Source: CAZHFW01 sp964531675
GTDB taxonomy: Bacteria > Planctomycetota > Phycisphaerae > Phycisphaerales > UBA1924
Assembly (NCBI GenBank): GCA_964531675.1
Contig: CAZHFW010000006.1
Location: 74,609 to 138,608, forward strand
DNA length: 64,000 bases
Direction: 5' to 3'
Shown: one piece after another, positions 25,916 to 33,150 of the stretch
How positions within the stretch are numbered: the stretch's first letter is position 1
Layout of the letters: every line of letters begins with the position of its first letter
Made by a program: the position numbers and the translations under genes
The notes under the pieces: model-generated
What the model was told of the DNA's origin: nothing
The model's database searches: none
Seen by the model: the letters and a program-made list of their open reading frames with translations, nothing else

Positions 25916-26788
25916 ATGACCCTCCGCATCCAACCCGTGGGCCCGTCGATGCTCTTCGCGTGCTTCATCCTCGCGGGTTCCACACTCACGAGCCAGGCAT
26001 CGGCCCAGCCCGCCGAGACCAAGGACGAGAAGGACCTGCTCAAGGGACCCGCAGCTGCCGAAGCTCCGGCGTCCAAGGCGGCCCGCACGCTGGTGAAGCG
26101 CGACTACGAAGGCAAGCTCGAGCGGCTGGACATCAGGCCCGAGCCCGCAGCCATCGCGATGCTTGATCTGGATGCGCCGACCAGGCGTGCGGCCGACGAC
26201 ATCACACGCCATCGCGCTGCCCAGATCGCCGCGGCGCTCAAGGCCCATCGGGCCCTCCTCCTGGAGATTCAGGGGGCCAACCAGGCGGGCGATCGGGCCG
26301 GCGCGATGCCCAAGATCCGCGAGTTTCGCGAGAAAGCGCCCGATCTCTTCGAGCCGCCTCTGGTAGACCGGTACGTCGCGGTGCTGCCGCCGGATCAGGT
26401 CGCCGAGTTCAAGAGACTCGTGAACGAGTACAACCAGGCGTTCATCGCCGATCAGGTTGCCGAGCGTCCGCAGGGTGCCGCTCGTCAAGCACCTCCCGAA
26501 ATGCAGGCCAGGCGGCTGGAGGCGATGCAGACCATCCGCGAGCTTGCCCAGACCTTGGGCGCGACGGTGCAGGAGCGGCGTGAGCGCCTCGATGCAGCCT
26601 TGCTCGCGGTGGACGCGTCCCCGGAGGTTGGCGAGAAGATCCGCGCCATCATCCGCAAGGCCGCCGAATCCACCACCGATGGCGACCTCACCCCCGAACT
26701 CCGCCGTCAGACCAATCAGCAGATCATGGAGCTTCTGACGCCCGAACAGCGTCGCCTCTGGATGCAGCGCCTGCGTGATGGGCAATAA
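25916..26788 (+). CDS. Secreted helical protein of unknown function
   Basis: The 290-residue protein begins with a signal peptide (MLFACFILAGSTLTS, cleavage near ASAQ). The rest is largely helical and charged, with EFREKAPDLFEPPLVDRY and a final segment LTPEQRRLWMQRL. The latter resembles the end of Spy/CpxP-like LTxxQ proteins or planctomycete outer-layer proteins, but I do not recognise the family. The ATG at 25916 was chosen because it precedes the signal peptide directly. It is convergent with the S24 repressor, 5 bases apart, and marks the left border of the phage-like cassette. Confidence 0.65.
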   Translation: MTLRIQPVGPSMLFACFILAGSTLTSQASAQPAETKDEKDLLKGPAAAEAPASKAARTLVKRDYEGKLERLDIRPEPAAIAMLDLDAPTRRAADDITRHRAAQIAAALKAHRALLLEIQGANQAGDRAGAMPKIREFREKAPDLFEPPLVDRYVAVLPPDQVAEFKRLVNEYNQAFIADQVAERPQGAARQAPPEMQARRLEAMQTIRELAQTLGATVQERRERLDAALLAVDASPEVGEKIRAIIRKAAESTTDGDLTPELRRQTNQQIMELLTPEQRRLWMQRLRDGQ

Positions 26789-26793
26789 CGCCC

Positions 26794-27747
26794 TCAGCCG
26801 ATGCGGCGCATGACCGTCACCGCTGGGTAGAGCCCCGCGACCTGCTCGCGGAGCAGCGTGCGCGCGGGATACGCGGGATTGATGGGCTGAAGCCTGATCA
26901 GCTCCTCGCCAGCTTCCGAGGTCTCGAAGTAGACGCGCTTGAACGTGGTCTCGTGATCGGGCTCGAGCCTGGCGAAGCAGTCAGCGCCGCTGGTCGCCTG
27001 CCTTGCGGGCGAGAACACGACCACGTCTCCTTCCACGTACGAGGGAAACATGGAATCGCCCACCACCCGTGCGGCAAACGCATCGGCGTCCGCGATATCC
27101 GGCACACGCACGTACTGATCCGCGACCCGCGCGGGATAGCCCAGATCGGTGAACTCGCGCGGGTATCCCGCCGCGACCGAGTTGATCAGTGGCACCTCGT
27201 GCCCCAGCGCCACCGGAATGACGCCCCGTGCTGTCATCGGCGCACTCTGACCCTCGAGCTCGCGCACGAGCTTTTCGAGCTCCCCCGAGCGAAACGCAGC
27301 ATCCAGACTGCCGCGAACGCCCCCGCGGTCGTCGGTCCGCGTCTGCTTGAGGATCTCCTGGAGCCGCTGGGCGGTGCGCCGCTTGCGCTGCACTTCGTCC
27401 CGGTGCTGGCTGGCCAGCGAGGAGACCTCAAGCTTGACCGACTCGGGCACGCGCGCCCATCGCGCCGCATCCGCGAGCGTCCCGGCGCGCAGGCGCAGCG
27501 CGCGCTCCATTGCCTCGAGCACATGATCTTCGGGCAAGGGCCTCCGATCATTCTCAAGCTCCGAGAGATACGACTTGCTGCACGCTTGACCAAGCTCGCG
27601 CAGCGCATCGGCGAGTCCTTGCAATGTGAGCCCGCGCTCCGCGCGTGCGCGGCGAATCAGCTCGCCCAATCGCGAGCCCGCGGGCCCCGCCCCCCCGACG
27701 TCCACACGCGATGACTCCACGCCCCTTCCCCCGTTCTCGCGTCTCAT
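26794..27747 (-). CDS. XRE/S24 LexA-CI-like autocleaving repressor
   Basis: The 317-residue protein has an N-terminal XRE-type helix-turn-helix (about residues 27-85, RLGELIRRARAERGLTLQGL), a helical linker and a C-terminal S24 peptidase domain. The catalytic Ser is Ser232 in VVGDSMFPSYVEGD and the Lys is Lys270 in TFKRVYF. An Ala-Gly pair (193-194, SVAAGYP) sits 38 residues before the Ser, as expected for LexA/CI self-cleavage. All parts appear intact, so it should respond to RecA-ssDNA. It is divergent from the HTH-ABC-GNAT-terminase operon and probably represses it through the inverted repeats between them. The frame is open to 27837; ATG 27747 fits the HTH domain best. Confidence 0.9.
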   Translation of the reverse strand: MRRENGGRGVESSRVDVGGAGPAGSRLGELIRRARAERGLTLQGLADALRELGQACSKSYLSELENDRRPLPEDHVLEAMERALRLRAGTLADAARWARVPESVKLEVSSLASQHRDEVQRKRRTAQRLQEILKQTRTDDRGGVRGSLDAAFRSGELEKLVRELEGQSAPMTARGVIPVALGHEVPLINSVAAGYPREFTDLGYPARVADQYVRVPDIADADAFAARVVGDSMFPSYVEGDVVVFSPARQATSGADCFARLEPDHETTFKRVYFETSEAGEELIRLQPINPAYPARTLLREQVAGLYPAVTVMRRIG

Positions 27748-27943
27748 CGCGCACGCATGTCCGCGTTTGTGCGCATTTTTCAGGATATGCCTTCGCCAAG
27801 CCTTGCAATCGAAAGTGCGGCGTGTAGAACATGACAAAACATAAGTTCACGATCGTCGTGAACACTCGCAACACAGCATTGTGGAACTGCATCCACAAAA
27901 TCCACAGAAGCGTGTCCGGGGGGCCGGGCAGGAGGCGCGGGGC
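27748..27943. promoter_or_regulatory. Divergent control region of the terminase cassette
   Basis: This 196-base region is richer in A+T than its surroundings. It holds two inverted repeats: GTTCACGA-TCG-TCGTGAAC (27845-27863) and TTGTGGA-6 bases-TCCACAA (27879-27898). ATCCACA occurs twice in direct repeat at 27891-27906, resembling DnaA-box cores. TTGCAA at about 27802 and TAGAAC about 16 bases later form a weak rightward promoter candidate. The inverted repeats are the likely operators of the adjacent S24 repressor. Confidence 0.5.
27845..27863. promoter_or_regulatory. Putative S24-repressor operator (8-base arms)
   Basis: GTTCACGA and TCGTGAAC are perfect reverse complements around a TCG spacer. 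The site is centred in the divergent region between the repressor and the HTH gene, where an autoregulated CI-like repressor would bind. Confidence 0.5.
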
Positions 27944-28426
27944 ATGTTTGTCATGGATGACGCGGGCAGCAAGCAGGGCCTGATCGAGCACGGACGTTCG
28001 GATCAGGCCGGGGATCTCAGGCGACGGCTTTCGCCGGGAATGGCCGAGCGGATCGTGATTCGCCTGGAGTTTCTGCCGGATCAGGAGCGGGAGCTGCTCC
28101 GCTCGGTGTTCGTGGACCACCGTCCGATGCGCGAGCTGGCGCCGCTGGTGGGAAGCTCGGAGCGCTCGCTCCGGCGGCGCATCAAGCGTGCCGTCTCTCG
28201 TCTTCTCGGCGCACGCTTCTCGTTTGTGCTGGAGCATCGCGGGGCCTGGACCCCCACCCGCCGTCGAATCGCCACGCTTCATTACATCGACGGCATGTCG
28301 GTGCGTCAGACCGCGGCCAAGGCCGGTTTGTCCTTTCATGCGGTTCGACGGCACCGCGACGCGATCGAAGCGATCTTCGATGCCGCGCAGCAGCGCCCCG
28401 CTCCGCTGCGGCGCATCGGGAGGTGA
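27944..28426 (+). CDS. Tandem helix-turn-helix protein, possible small terminase or activator
   Basis: The 160-residue basic protein appears to contain two HTH units. Residues about 44-88 (LPDQERELLRSVF to SSERSLRRRIKRAVSRLL) resemble sigma-70 region 4. Residues about 104-145 (TPTRRRIATLHYIDGMSVRQ to FHAVRRHRDAIEAIF) form a second similar unit. No sigma region 2 is present. As the first gene of an operon ending in a terminase large subunit, it could be the DNA-recognising small terminase or an activator. Neither is shown. The start at 27944 is set by AGGAGG eight bases upstream. The ABC gene begins 3 bases after the stop. Confidence 0.75.
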   Translation: MFVMDDAGSKQGLIEHGRSDQAGDLRRRLSPGMAERIVIRLEFLPDQERELLRSVFVDHRPMRELAPLVGSSERSLRRRIKRAVSRLLGARFSFVLEHRGAWTPTRRRIATLHYIDGMSVRQTAAKAGLSFHAVRRHRDAIEAIFDAAQQRPAPLRRIGR

Positions 28427-28429
28427 GCC

Positions 28430-29059
28430 ATGCGTGTGCTGCAAACGTCCGTGCGTCCGAGCTCCAGACTCCTGCGCGCCTGCGCCGGCTTTGGTGTCGG
28501 AGTCCGGAGAAGGCCCAGGGCTCGCCTCCAGGCCGATGGCGTCGCATCTCATCTGCTTGAGGTCTGCGGGCCGGGCAACATCGTCCTCCTCTCGGGGCCC
28601 AGCGGCAGCGGAAAGTCGCGCCTGCTCATGCGGGCCCGCCGGGCTGCGTCGACCCTGGACGTCCACATGATCAATGCAGGACCGCCTTGTGCTCGGAGCG
28701 GCACGATCCTGGACTGTCTCCCGGGAACGCTCGACGAGGCCATCGGAGCATTGGCCAGCGCCGGGCTCGCGGATGTGGGCGTGCTCGCCCGCACGCCCCG
28801 GGAGCTCTCGGAAGGTGAGCGCTGGCGCTTCGGGCTGGCGTGCGCCATGCTCCGGGCCAGGCAACACCCGCGAGCCGTGATCGTGTGCGATGAGTGGTGC
28901 TCCACGCTGGATCGGCCCGCAGCACGGGGGGTGTGCATCACCGCCCAGCGCTGGATCCGCCGGGAACGCATCGCGGGCCTGCTCTGCGCCACCGCGCACG
29001 AGGACGTGGTCCGCTGGCTGGGCGCGGACCTGGTCGTGGATTGCAGCGTCGCAACCTGA
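28430..29059 (+). CDS. Stand-alone ABC-type ATPase of the terminase cassette
   Basis: The 209-residue protein is a single ABC nucleotide-binding domain without membrane segments: Walker A GPSGSGKS (56-63), signature LSEGER (126-131), Walker B AVIVCDE (149-155) and H-loop His190 (ATAHED). The signature deviates from LSGGQ. It is followed directly by a GNAT gene. Known COG2401 proteins fuse an ABC ATPase to such an acyltransferase, so these two genes look like a split version. It probably forms a soluble dimer acting with the GNAT and the terminase on DNA (inference). GGGAGGTGA, overlapping the upstream stop, is a strong ribosome binding site. Confidence 0.85.
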   Translation: MRVLQTSVRPSSRLLRACAGFGVGVRRRPRARLQADGVASHLLEVCGPGNIVLLSGPSGSGKSRLLMRARRAASTLDVHMINAGPPCARSGTILDCLPGTLDEAIGALASAGLADVGVLARTPRELSEGERWRFGLACAMLRARQHPRAVIVCDEWCSTLDRPAARGVCITAQRWIRRERIAGLLCATAHEDVVRWLGADLVVDCSVAT

Positions 29060-29080
29060 ACACGGGAAACGGGGGCGGGC

Positions 29081-29743
29081 GTGCGGTGTGGGGTGCGCAT
29101 CGAGCTTGGCGACATCGGGGACTACCAGTCCTTGGCGCGGTGGCATTACCGCGCGGGCTCGCCCGCGGTCCCGGTGCGCGTCTTGCGTGCGATGGAGCGC
29201 CGCAGGCTCGTCGGCGTGCTGGTGGTGACGATGCCGACGCTGATGGGTCGCTGGCGCGGAGTGGCATGGCCCGAGCTGGAACTCGACGAGTCGGATCGAC
29301 GGGCGCGGATCGCGATCATCAACCAGCGCGTCCGAAGGATCGGGCGCGTGGTCGTGGATCCGCGCGATCGTGGGCGCGGCATCGCGCGCCAGCTCGTGCG
29401 GACCTACCTGGATGACCCCCTGAGCACGCACACCGAAGCGATCGCCGCGATGGGCAGGCACTCGCCCTTTCTGCAGGCGGCCGGGATGCGGCGCGTTGAA
29501 CTTGCGCCGCCCGCGCGTGATCTGGAACTCAGGCGCGACCTCCGAAGGCTGGGCGTGCCTCCCTGGAGGCTCGCCGATCTCTCCTTCGCCGAGCGCTCGC
29601 CCCACGCGGGCTTGCGGGCGGCGCTGCAGCGCTGGGCCTCTCGCGCCCAGCACACCCGCAAACTCGCAGACGAACCCGACAAGCTCGCGCTGGCCGCTGC
29701 CGCGGCAGCGTGCGCACCCCCCGCGATCTTCGTGACCCCATGA
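29081..29743 (+). CDS. GNAT-fold acyltransferase, COG2401/Mom-like
   Basis: The 220-residue protein has a GNAT core. WHYRAGSP (residues 21-28, His22-Tyr23) starts it, then RRLVGVLVVTMP and the acyl-CoA loop GRVVVDPRDRGRGIARQLV. Near the end comes MGRHSPFLQAAGM. The last motif matches the acyltransferase half of COG2401 (MA-NPFFEKAGM type). The HY motif recalls phage Mu Mom, a GNAT-related enzyme that modifies adenine in DNA. The substrate is not known: DNA base, protein or small molecule are possible. The C-terminal 60 residues are helical. The start is GTG 29081 or GTG 29093. The terminase gene follows after 29 bases. Confidence 0.8.
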   Translation: MRCGVRIELGDIGDYQSLARWHYRAGSPAVPVRVLRAMERRRLVGVLVVTMPTLMGRWRGVAWPELELDESDRRARIAIINQRVRRIGRVVVDPRDRGRGIARQLVRTYLDDPLSTHTEAIAAMGRHSPFLQAAGMRRVELAPPARDLELRRDLRRLGVPPWRLADLSFAERSPHAGLRAALQRWASRAQHTRKLADEPDKLALAAAAAACAPPAIFVTP

Positions 29744-29761
29744 CGTTCAGGGACCGACGAC

Positions 29762-29767
29762 AGGAGG
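29762..29767 (+). promoter_or_regulatory. Ribosome binding site fixing the terminase start
   Basis: AGGAGG is five bases before the ATG at 29773 and decides this start over the in-frame GTG at 29710. Similar strong sites precede the HTH gene (27930-27935) and the ABC gene, unlike the leaderless housekeeping genes nearby. Confidence 0.8.
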
Positions 29768-29772
29768 GGAAC

Positions 29773-31425
29773 ATGCCCAGCAGCAGAAAGCGGACCAAAG
29801 CGCCCGAGCCGACGCAGCACGATCAGCAGAGCCCGGAACCGGCGCAGCCTCAGCCCGAGCCGGGCGCTCCGCGCACGCGCGCCGAGCTGGCGATCTGGCT
29901 CGCAGCGAACGCGGGCCTGGACCACTGGGCCCAGCCCATCAGGCCCGGACACGCGTCCGCGCTGGACTATCTGGCGTGGTCCTTCTTTGAAGGATGCGAG
30001 CACTTCGGGAGCCCGGGCCCCGTGAGCCCGCCCGACTGCGTCGTGTGGGCCAATCGCGGCGGCGGCAAGACCTTCATCGGTGCGGTCGCGACCATGCTCG
30101 ATCTGATCTTCAAGCCCGGGATCGAGATCCGCATCCTGGGAGGCTCCATGGACCAGTCCCGGCGGATGTACACGCACCTCCGCAGACTTTTCGAGCGCCC
30201 CGCGCTGTCGGAGATGGTCAAAGGCAAGGTCACACTCGACAGCCTCAAGCTCCACAACGGGTCCGAAGTCGAGATCCTCGGCCAGTCCCAGTTCGCGGTC
30301 CGCGGCACGCGCGTGCAGAAGCTCCGCTGCGATGAGGTCGAACTCTTCAGGCCCGATGTCTGGGAGGCGGCCCAGCTCATCACCCGCGAGCGGAGCTTTG
30401 ACGTGCCGGGCGTGGGCCGGATCAAGGTGCGCGGCAGCGTGGAGTGCTTCAGCACCATGCACCTGCCGTTCGGCTTGATGTCCAGGCTCGTGCGCGATGC
30501 GGGCTGGAACGATCTGGCCGAACGCGTCGAGATCGGCGGCGCCGACGCGACCCGCACGCTCTTCAAGTGGGGCGTGCTGGATGTGCTGGAGCGTTGCCCT
30601 CCCGAGCACGTCTGCGGCGAGGAAGGGCAAGAGCGGTGCAAGCTCTGGGACGAGTGCCGGGGAAGAGCCAAGGACGCGGCGCGCTCGGGCGGGCACATCA
30701 GCATCGCCGAGGCGATCCGGCTCAAGGGACGGGTGTCGCAGGCGACCTGGGATACGGAGATGCTCTGCGATCGCCCGCGCCGGGACGACACGGTCTATCC
30801 GGAGTTTCGGGCCCGGGCGCATGTGGTTGCGAGCCTGCCCTGGGATCAACAGGCCGAGGCCCCGGTGATGTGGGTCGCGGGGATGGACTTCGGATTTCGT
30901 GCGCCGACCGTGATCCTGCTGGGCGCGGTGGACGCCGACGGCACCCTTTGGATCGTTCGCGAACGCGCCGTCGCGCAGACGGTTCTGGCCGAGCATGCTG
31001 CGGCCTTGGTCAACGGTCTGGGATCCAAAGACGATCCGCCCGGGCCGGGCTGGACGGGCAAGCCCCAGTGGGTGGGCGTTGACCCCGCGGGCAAGCAGCG
31101 CAGCGATCAGACCGGCATCAACGCCGCGGACGTCCTGGCCAAGCACGGCCTGCGCGTACTCGCGGTGAAGCGTCCCCAGCATCAGGGCTTCGAAGCGGTG
31201 CGGGCCAGGCTCCGTCCCGCGGGCGACGGGCCTCCCAGGCTCTTCATCCACGCCCGCTGCACGCACCTGATCGAGTGCCTCGAGAAGTACCACTACCCCA
31301 TCGACCGGCCCGAGAGCACCGTTCCGGTGAAGGACGACACCGACCACGCGGCCGATGCGCTGCGCTATCTCGTGCAGAACCTGGACCGCCCGGCCCAGAC
31401 ACGGGATGCGAACTACCTGGCGTGA
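29773..31425 (+). CDS. Terminase large subunit (ATPase-nuclease), domesticated or satellite
   Basis: Large terminases pump and cut phage DNA during packaging. This 550-residue protein keeps all expected motifs: Walker A ANRGGGKTF (93-101), Walker B LRCDE (184-188), coupling motif FSTMH (227-230), and RNase H-like nuclease acids in AGMDFGF (Asp372), VGVDPAG (Asp437) and DDTDHAADALRY (Asp524/528). Between the domains lies an unusual four-Cys segment (Cys275, 281, 289, 294) that could bind Zn or Fe-S. The N-terminal 35 residues are Pro/Gln-rich. It is the last gene of the HTH-ABC-GNAT operon. No portal, protease, capsid or tail genes follow, so its target may not be a phage head. Confidence 0.92.
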   Translation: MPSSRKRTKAPEPTQHDQQSPEPAQPQPEPGAPRTRAELAIWLAANAGLDHWAQPIRPGHASALDYLAWSFFEGCEHFGSPGPVSPPDCVVWANRGGGKTFIGAVATMLDLIFKPGIEIRILGGSMDQSRRMYTHLRRLFERPALSEMVKGKVTLDSLKLHNGSEVEILGQSQFAVRGTRVQKLRCDEVELFRPDVWEAAQLITRERSFDVPGVGRIKVRGSVECFSTMHLPFGLMSRLVRDAGWNDLAERVEIGGADATRTLFKWGVLDVLERCPPEHVCGEEGQERCKLWDECRGRAKDAARSGGHISIAEAIRLKGRVSQATWDTEMLCDRPRRDDTVYPEFRARAHVVASLPWDQQAEAPVMWVAGMDFGFRAPTVILLGAVDADGTLWIVRERAVAQTVLAEHAAALVNGLGSKDDPPGPGWTGKPQWVGVDPAGKQRSDQTGINAADVLAKHGLRVLAVKRPQHQGFEAVRARLRPAGDGPPRLFIHARCTHLIECLEKYHYPIDRPESTVPVKDDTDHAADALRYLVQNLDRPAQTRDANYLA

Positions 31426-31453
31426 GGATTTGGCGTGATGCTCGGGGCCGCGA

Positions 31454-31735
31454 TCAACGCGGGGCCAGTGCCGGCACCGCGTACTGCACCAGCAGATAGC
31501 TGGCAGCGCCCAGCGCGAACATGGACAGGACGATCTGCGCGGCCATGGAAAGCACGCCCAGCAGATAGCGACGCCAGGGGAACACCTGCCTCCCATCGGG
31601 GAGCAGGTCGTCGGGCAGGCGGACCGCCTTCCACGCTATCGCGATGAAGAGGGACAGCGGCACCAGCATCGTGAACCAGACGTGGTTGAGCGTCAGGGCG
31701 TCGATGAAGGGACGATGGGCGATGGTGAGGATCAC
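31454..31735 (-). CDS. Small membrane protein of unknown function
   Basis: The 93-residue protein has two hydrophobic helices (around WFTMLVPLSLFIAIAW and the LGVLSMAAQIVLSMFALGAASYLL segment) joined by a polar LPDDLLPDGRQVFPW loop. Its GTG start overlaps the stop of the upstream membrane gene as GTGA, so the two are translationally coupled and probably work together. I do not recognise the family. It ends 28 bases from the terminase stop, convergent with it. Confidence 0.7.
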   Translation of the reverse strand: MILTIAHRPFIDALTLNHVWFTMLVPLSLFIAIAWKAVRLPDDLLPDGRQVFPWRRYLLGVLSMAAQIVLSMFALGAASYLLVQYAVPALAPR

Positions 31736-32349
31736 GCGCGGGCCTCCCGCGGGCGGGGACGCCTGGCGGATGGGAATCCCGCGTCGAGGATGACGATCAG
31801 GTTCAGAAACCCCGCGATGCATGCATAAAGGGTGCCGAGCTCTCCCATTTTGCCAAGGGCCTTGATGTTTCCGGGGGTGGCCTGATCCGGGGAGTGCACC
31901 AGGAGGGGCGCCTGCACGGTGCGCTCCGCGCCTGTCTTGGGGTCGACGTCGGTCATGGTCCCCTGGCGGATGTATTCACCAGGGAGCGGGGCGCGACGAA
32001 TATCCGCACGGCGGGCGCGGACGGCTTCCTCGGGGACTCCCTTGAACCTGGTCTGGTGGATGTAGTCGACGCCGAAGGCGATGGGTCCGACGCAGGCCTG
32101 GCCCATGAACCACATGCGGGCTTCCTTGCGGTCGACGACCTCGATGCCGCCGATGAGCAGGCCGCCGAAGAACATGCCAAGGACGCCCAGCCCGGCGAGG
32201 ACGCCGCGGGCGATCTGACCGCGGACGACGTGCCCGGCACCGGGGAAGGCAATGGCGGCCAGGAGCGCGATGGGGTGGAATCCCTCGACGCCGATGGGGC
32301 TGCTCGCTGGGCCGTTGGTGGAGGCGGGGGTGGCGGGGGCCTCGGACAT
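31732..32349 (-). CDS. Membrane protein, DUF6677/TM2-like
   Basis: The 205-residue protein has an Ala/Pro/Ser-rich start, then helices around HPIALLAAIAFPGAGHVVRGQ and RGVLAGLGVLGMFFGGLLI. A soluble middle (PLPGEYIRQGTMTDVDP) and a final helix follow. The PGAGHVVRGQxxRG motif resembles small planctomycete membrane proteins of the DUF6677/TM2 kind; this assignment is tentative. TACCTT at 32357-32362 is 7 bases before the ATG, suggesting a leaderless mRNA. It forms an overlapping pair with the next gene. Confidence 0.65.
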   Translation of the reverse strand: MSEAPATPASTNGPASSPIGVEGFHPIALLAAIAFPGAGHVVRGQIARGVLAGLGVLGMFFGGLLIGGIEVVDRKEARMWFMGQACVGPIAFGVDYIHQTRFKGVPEEAVRARRADIRRAPLPGEYIRQGTMTDVDPKTGAERTVQAPLLVHSPDQATPGNIKALGKMGELGTLYACIAGFLNLIVILDAGFPSARRPRPREARA

Positions 32350-32702
32350 GGAAGCGAAGGTATCGGCTCGGCGGGGCCTCGGGCTGGCGTGCAACCGGGA
32401 AGTGGTGGCGGCGCGGCGGTGAGGGGTCTACCGTCGGCCAACCGGACGGCGCAGGTTCCCAGTGGTTGGGGCTTGACCCGGGCGGGGAAGGATTTGACAG
32501 TTGCGGCGCGGAAAGTACCGTGTCGGCGCTGTTGGCGGAACCGCGAGGGGCCGGACGACGGAATCAGGCCGGTATGGACCGGCCGCATCGGGGCCGGCGC
32601 TCGTCCTCATGGGCGGGGCCCGATGGTCCGATCAAGAAGGCCCGCAGGGCGGGATGGGGCAGTTCACGAGGGATGGGACGCACGATGAGCGGGAAGGTGT
32701 CT
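32350..32702. other. Intergenic region between divergent genes
   Basis: About 350 GC-rich bases. The left end carries the TACCTT box of the leftward membrane gene. The right end carries GGAAGGTG, the ribosome binding site of the acidic protein. No other gene, RNA or repeat is evident; the acidic-protein frame is open upstream but lacks a better start. Confidence 0.4.
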
Positions 32703-32978
32703 ATGGAAGGCAGCATGGTGGAACAGGTGGAACGGCCTTGGGAACTCGCCCCGGGCTTCGGGTACGCCTCCGAGCAGTCGGGCTTCGGCACGACCGCGGT
32801 GATGTACGACGAGGACGAGGATGAGGACATGGACGAAGATGGCGACATCTTCGAGGATGACGACTTTGAGGATGGCGAGGGTGAGGGGGACGACGAGTTC
32901 TTCGAAGACGACGAAGACCTCGAAGAGGACGACGACGCGGACGATGAAGACAGCGAGGACGACGACGAGGATCTCTGA
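32703..32978 (+). CDS. Small, extremely acidic protein
   Basis: The 91-residue protein starts MEGSMVEQVERPWELAPGF. After residue 35 it consists almost only of Asp and Glu with a few Phe and Gly residues, so the second half is a polyanion. Such tails occur in the RNA polymerase delta subunit, histone chaperones and DNA mimics; here the role is unknown. A partner could be one of the very basic proteins in this genome (inference). The start at 32703 follows GGAAGGTG; ATG 32685 and ATG 32715 are alternatives. It is followed by another small unknown gene. Confidence 0.7.
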   Translation: MEGSMVEQVERPWELAPGFGYASEQSGFGTTAVMYDEDEDEDMDEDGDIFEDDDFEDGEGEGDDEFFEDDEDLEEDDDADDEDSEDDDEDL

Positions 32979-33150
32979 TCCCGCGTTCCCGCCGGCCCGA
33001 GTGGTTTTCTCGGGCGTGATGCGGGCCCGCGCGTGATCGGGGGGCCGGGGCCGGTGGGCCCTGGGTACTCGGACGCGGGCGGGCCCTGAATTTTCGGGTC
33101 CGAGAGCGCGTGCCGGGACGTCGGCGTTCGAGCCGTTCGTCGAGGTACGC

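Noticed and set aside
27879..27906. Replication origin with DnaA boxes
   Set aside because: Only two ATCCACA-like cores, no dnaA/dnaN nearby and no larger AT-rich unwinding region; better explained as repressor-operator sequence.
26794..31425. Complete prophage
   Set aside because: Only a repressor and a terminase-type operon are present; no structural, lysis, integrase or attachment sites were found on either side.
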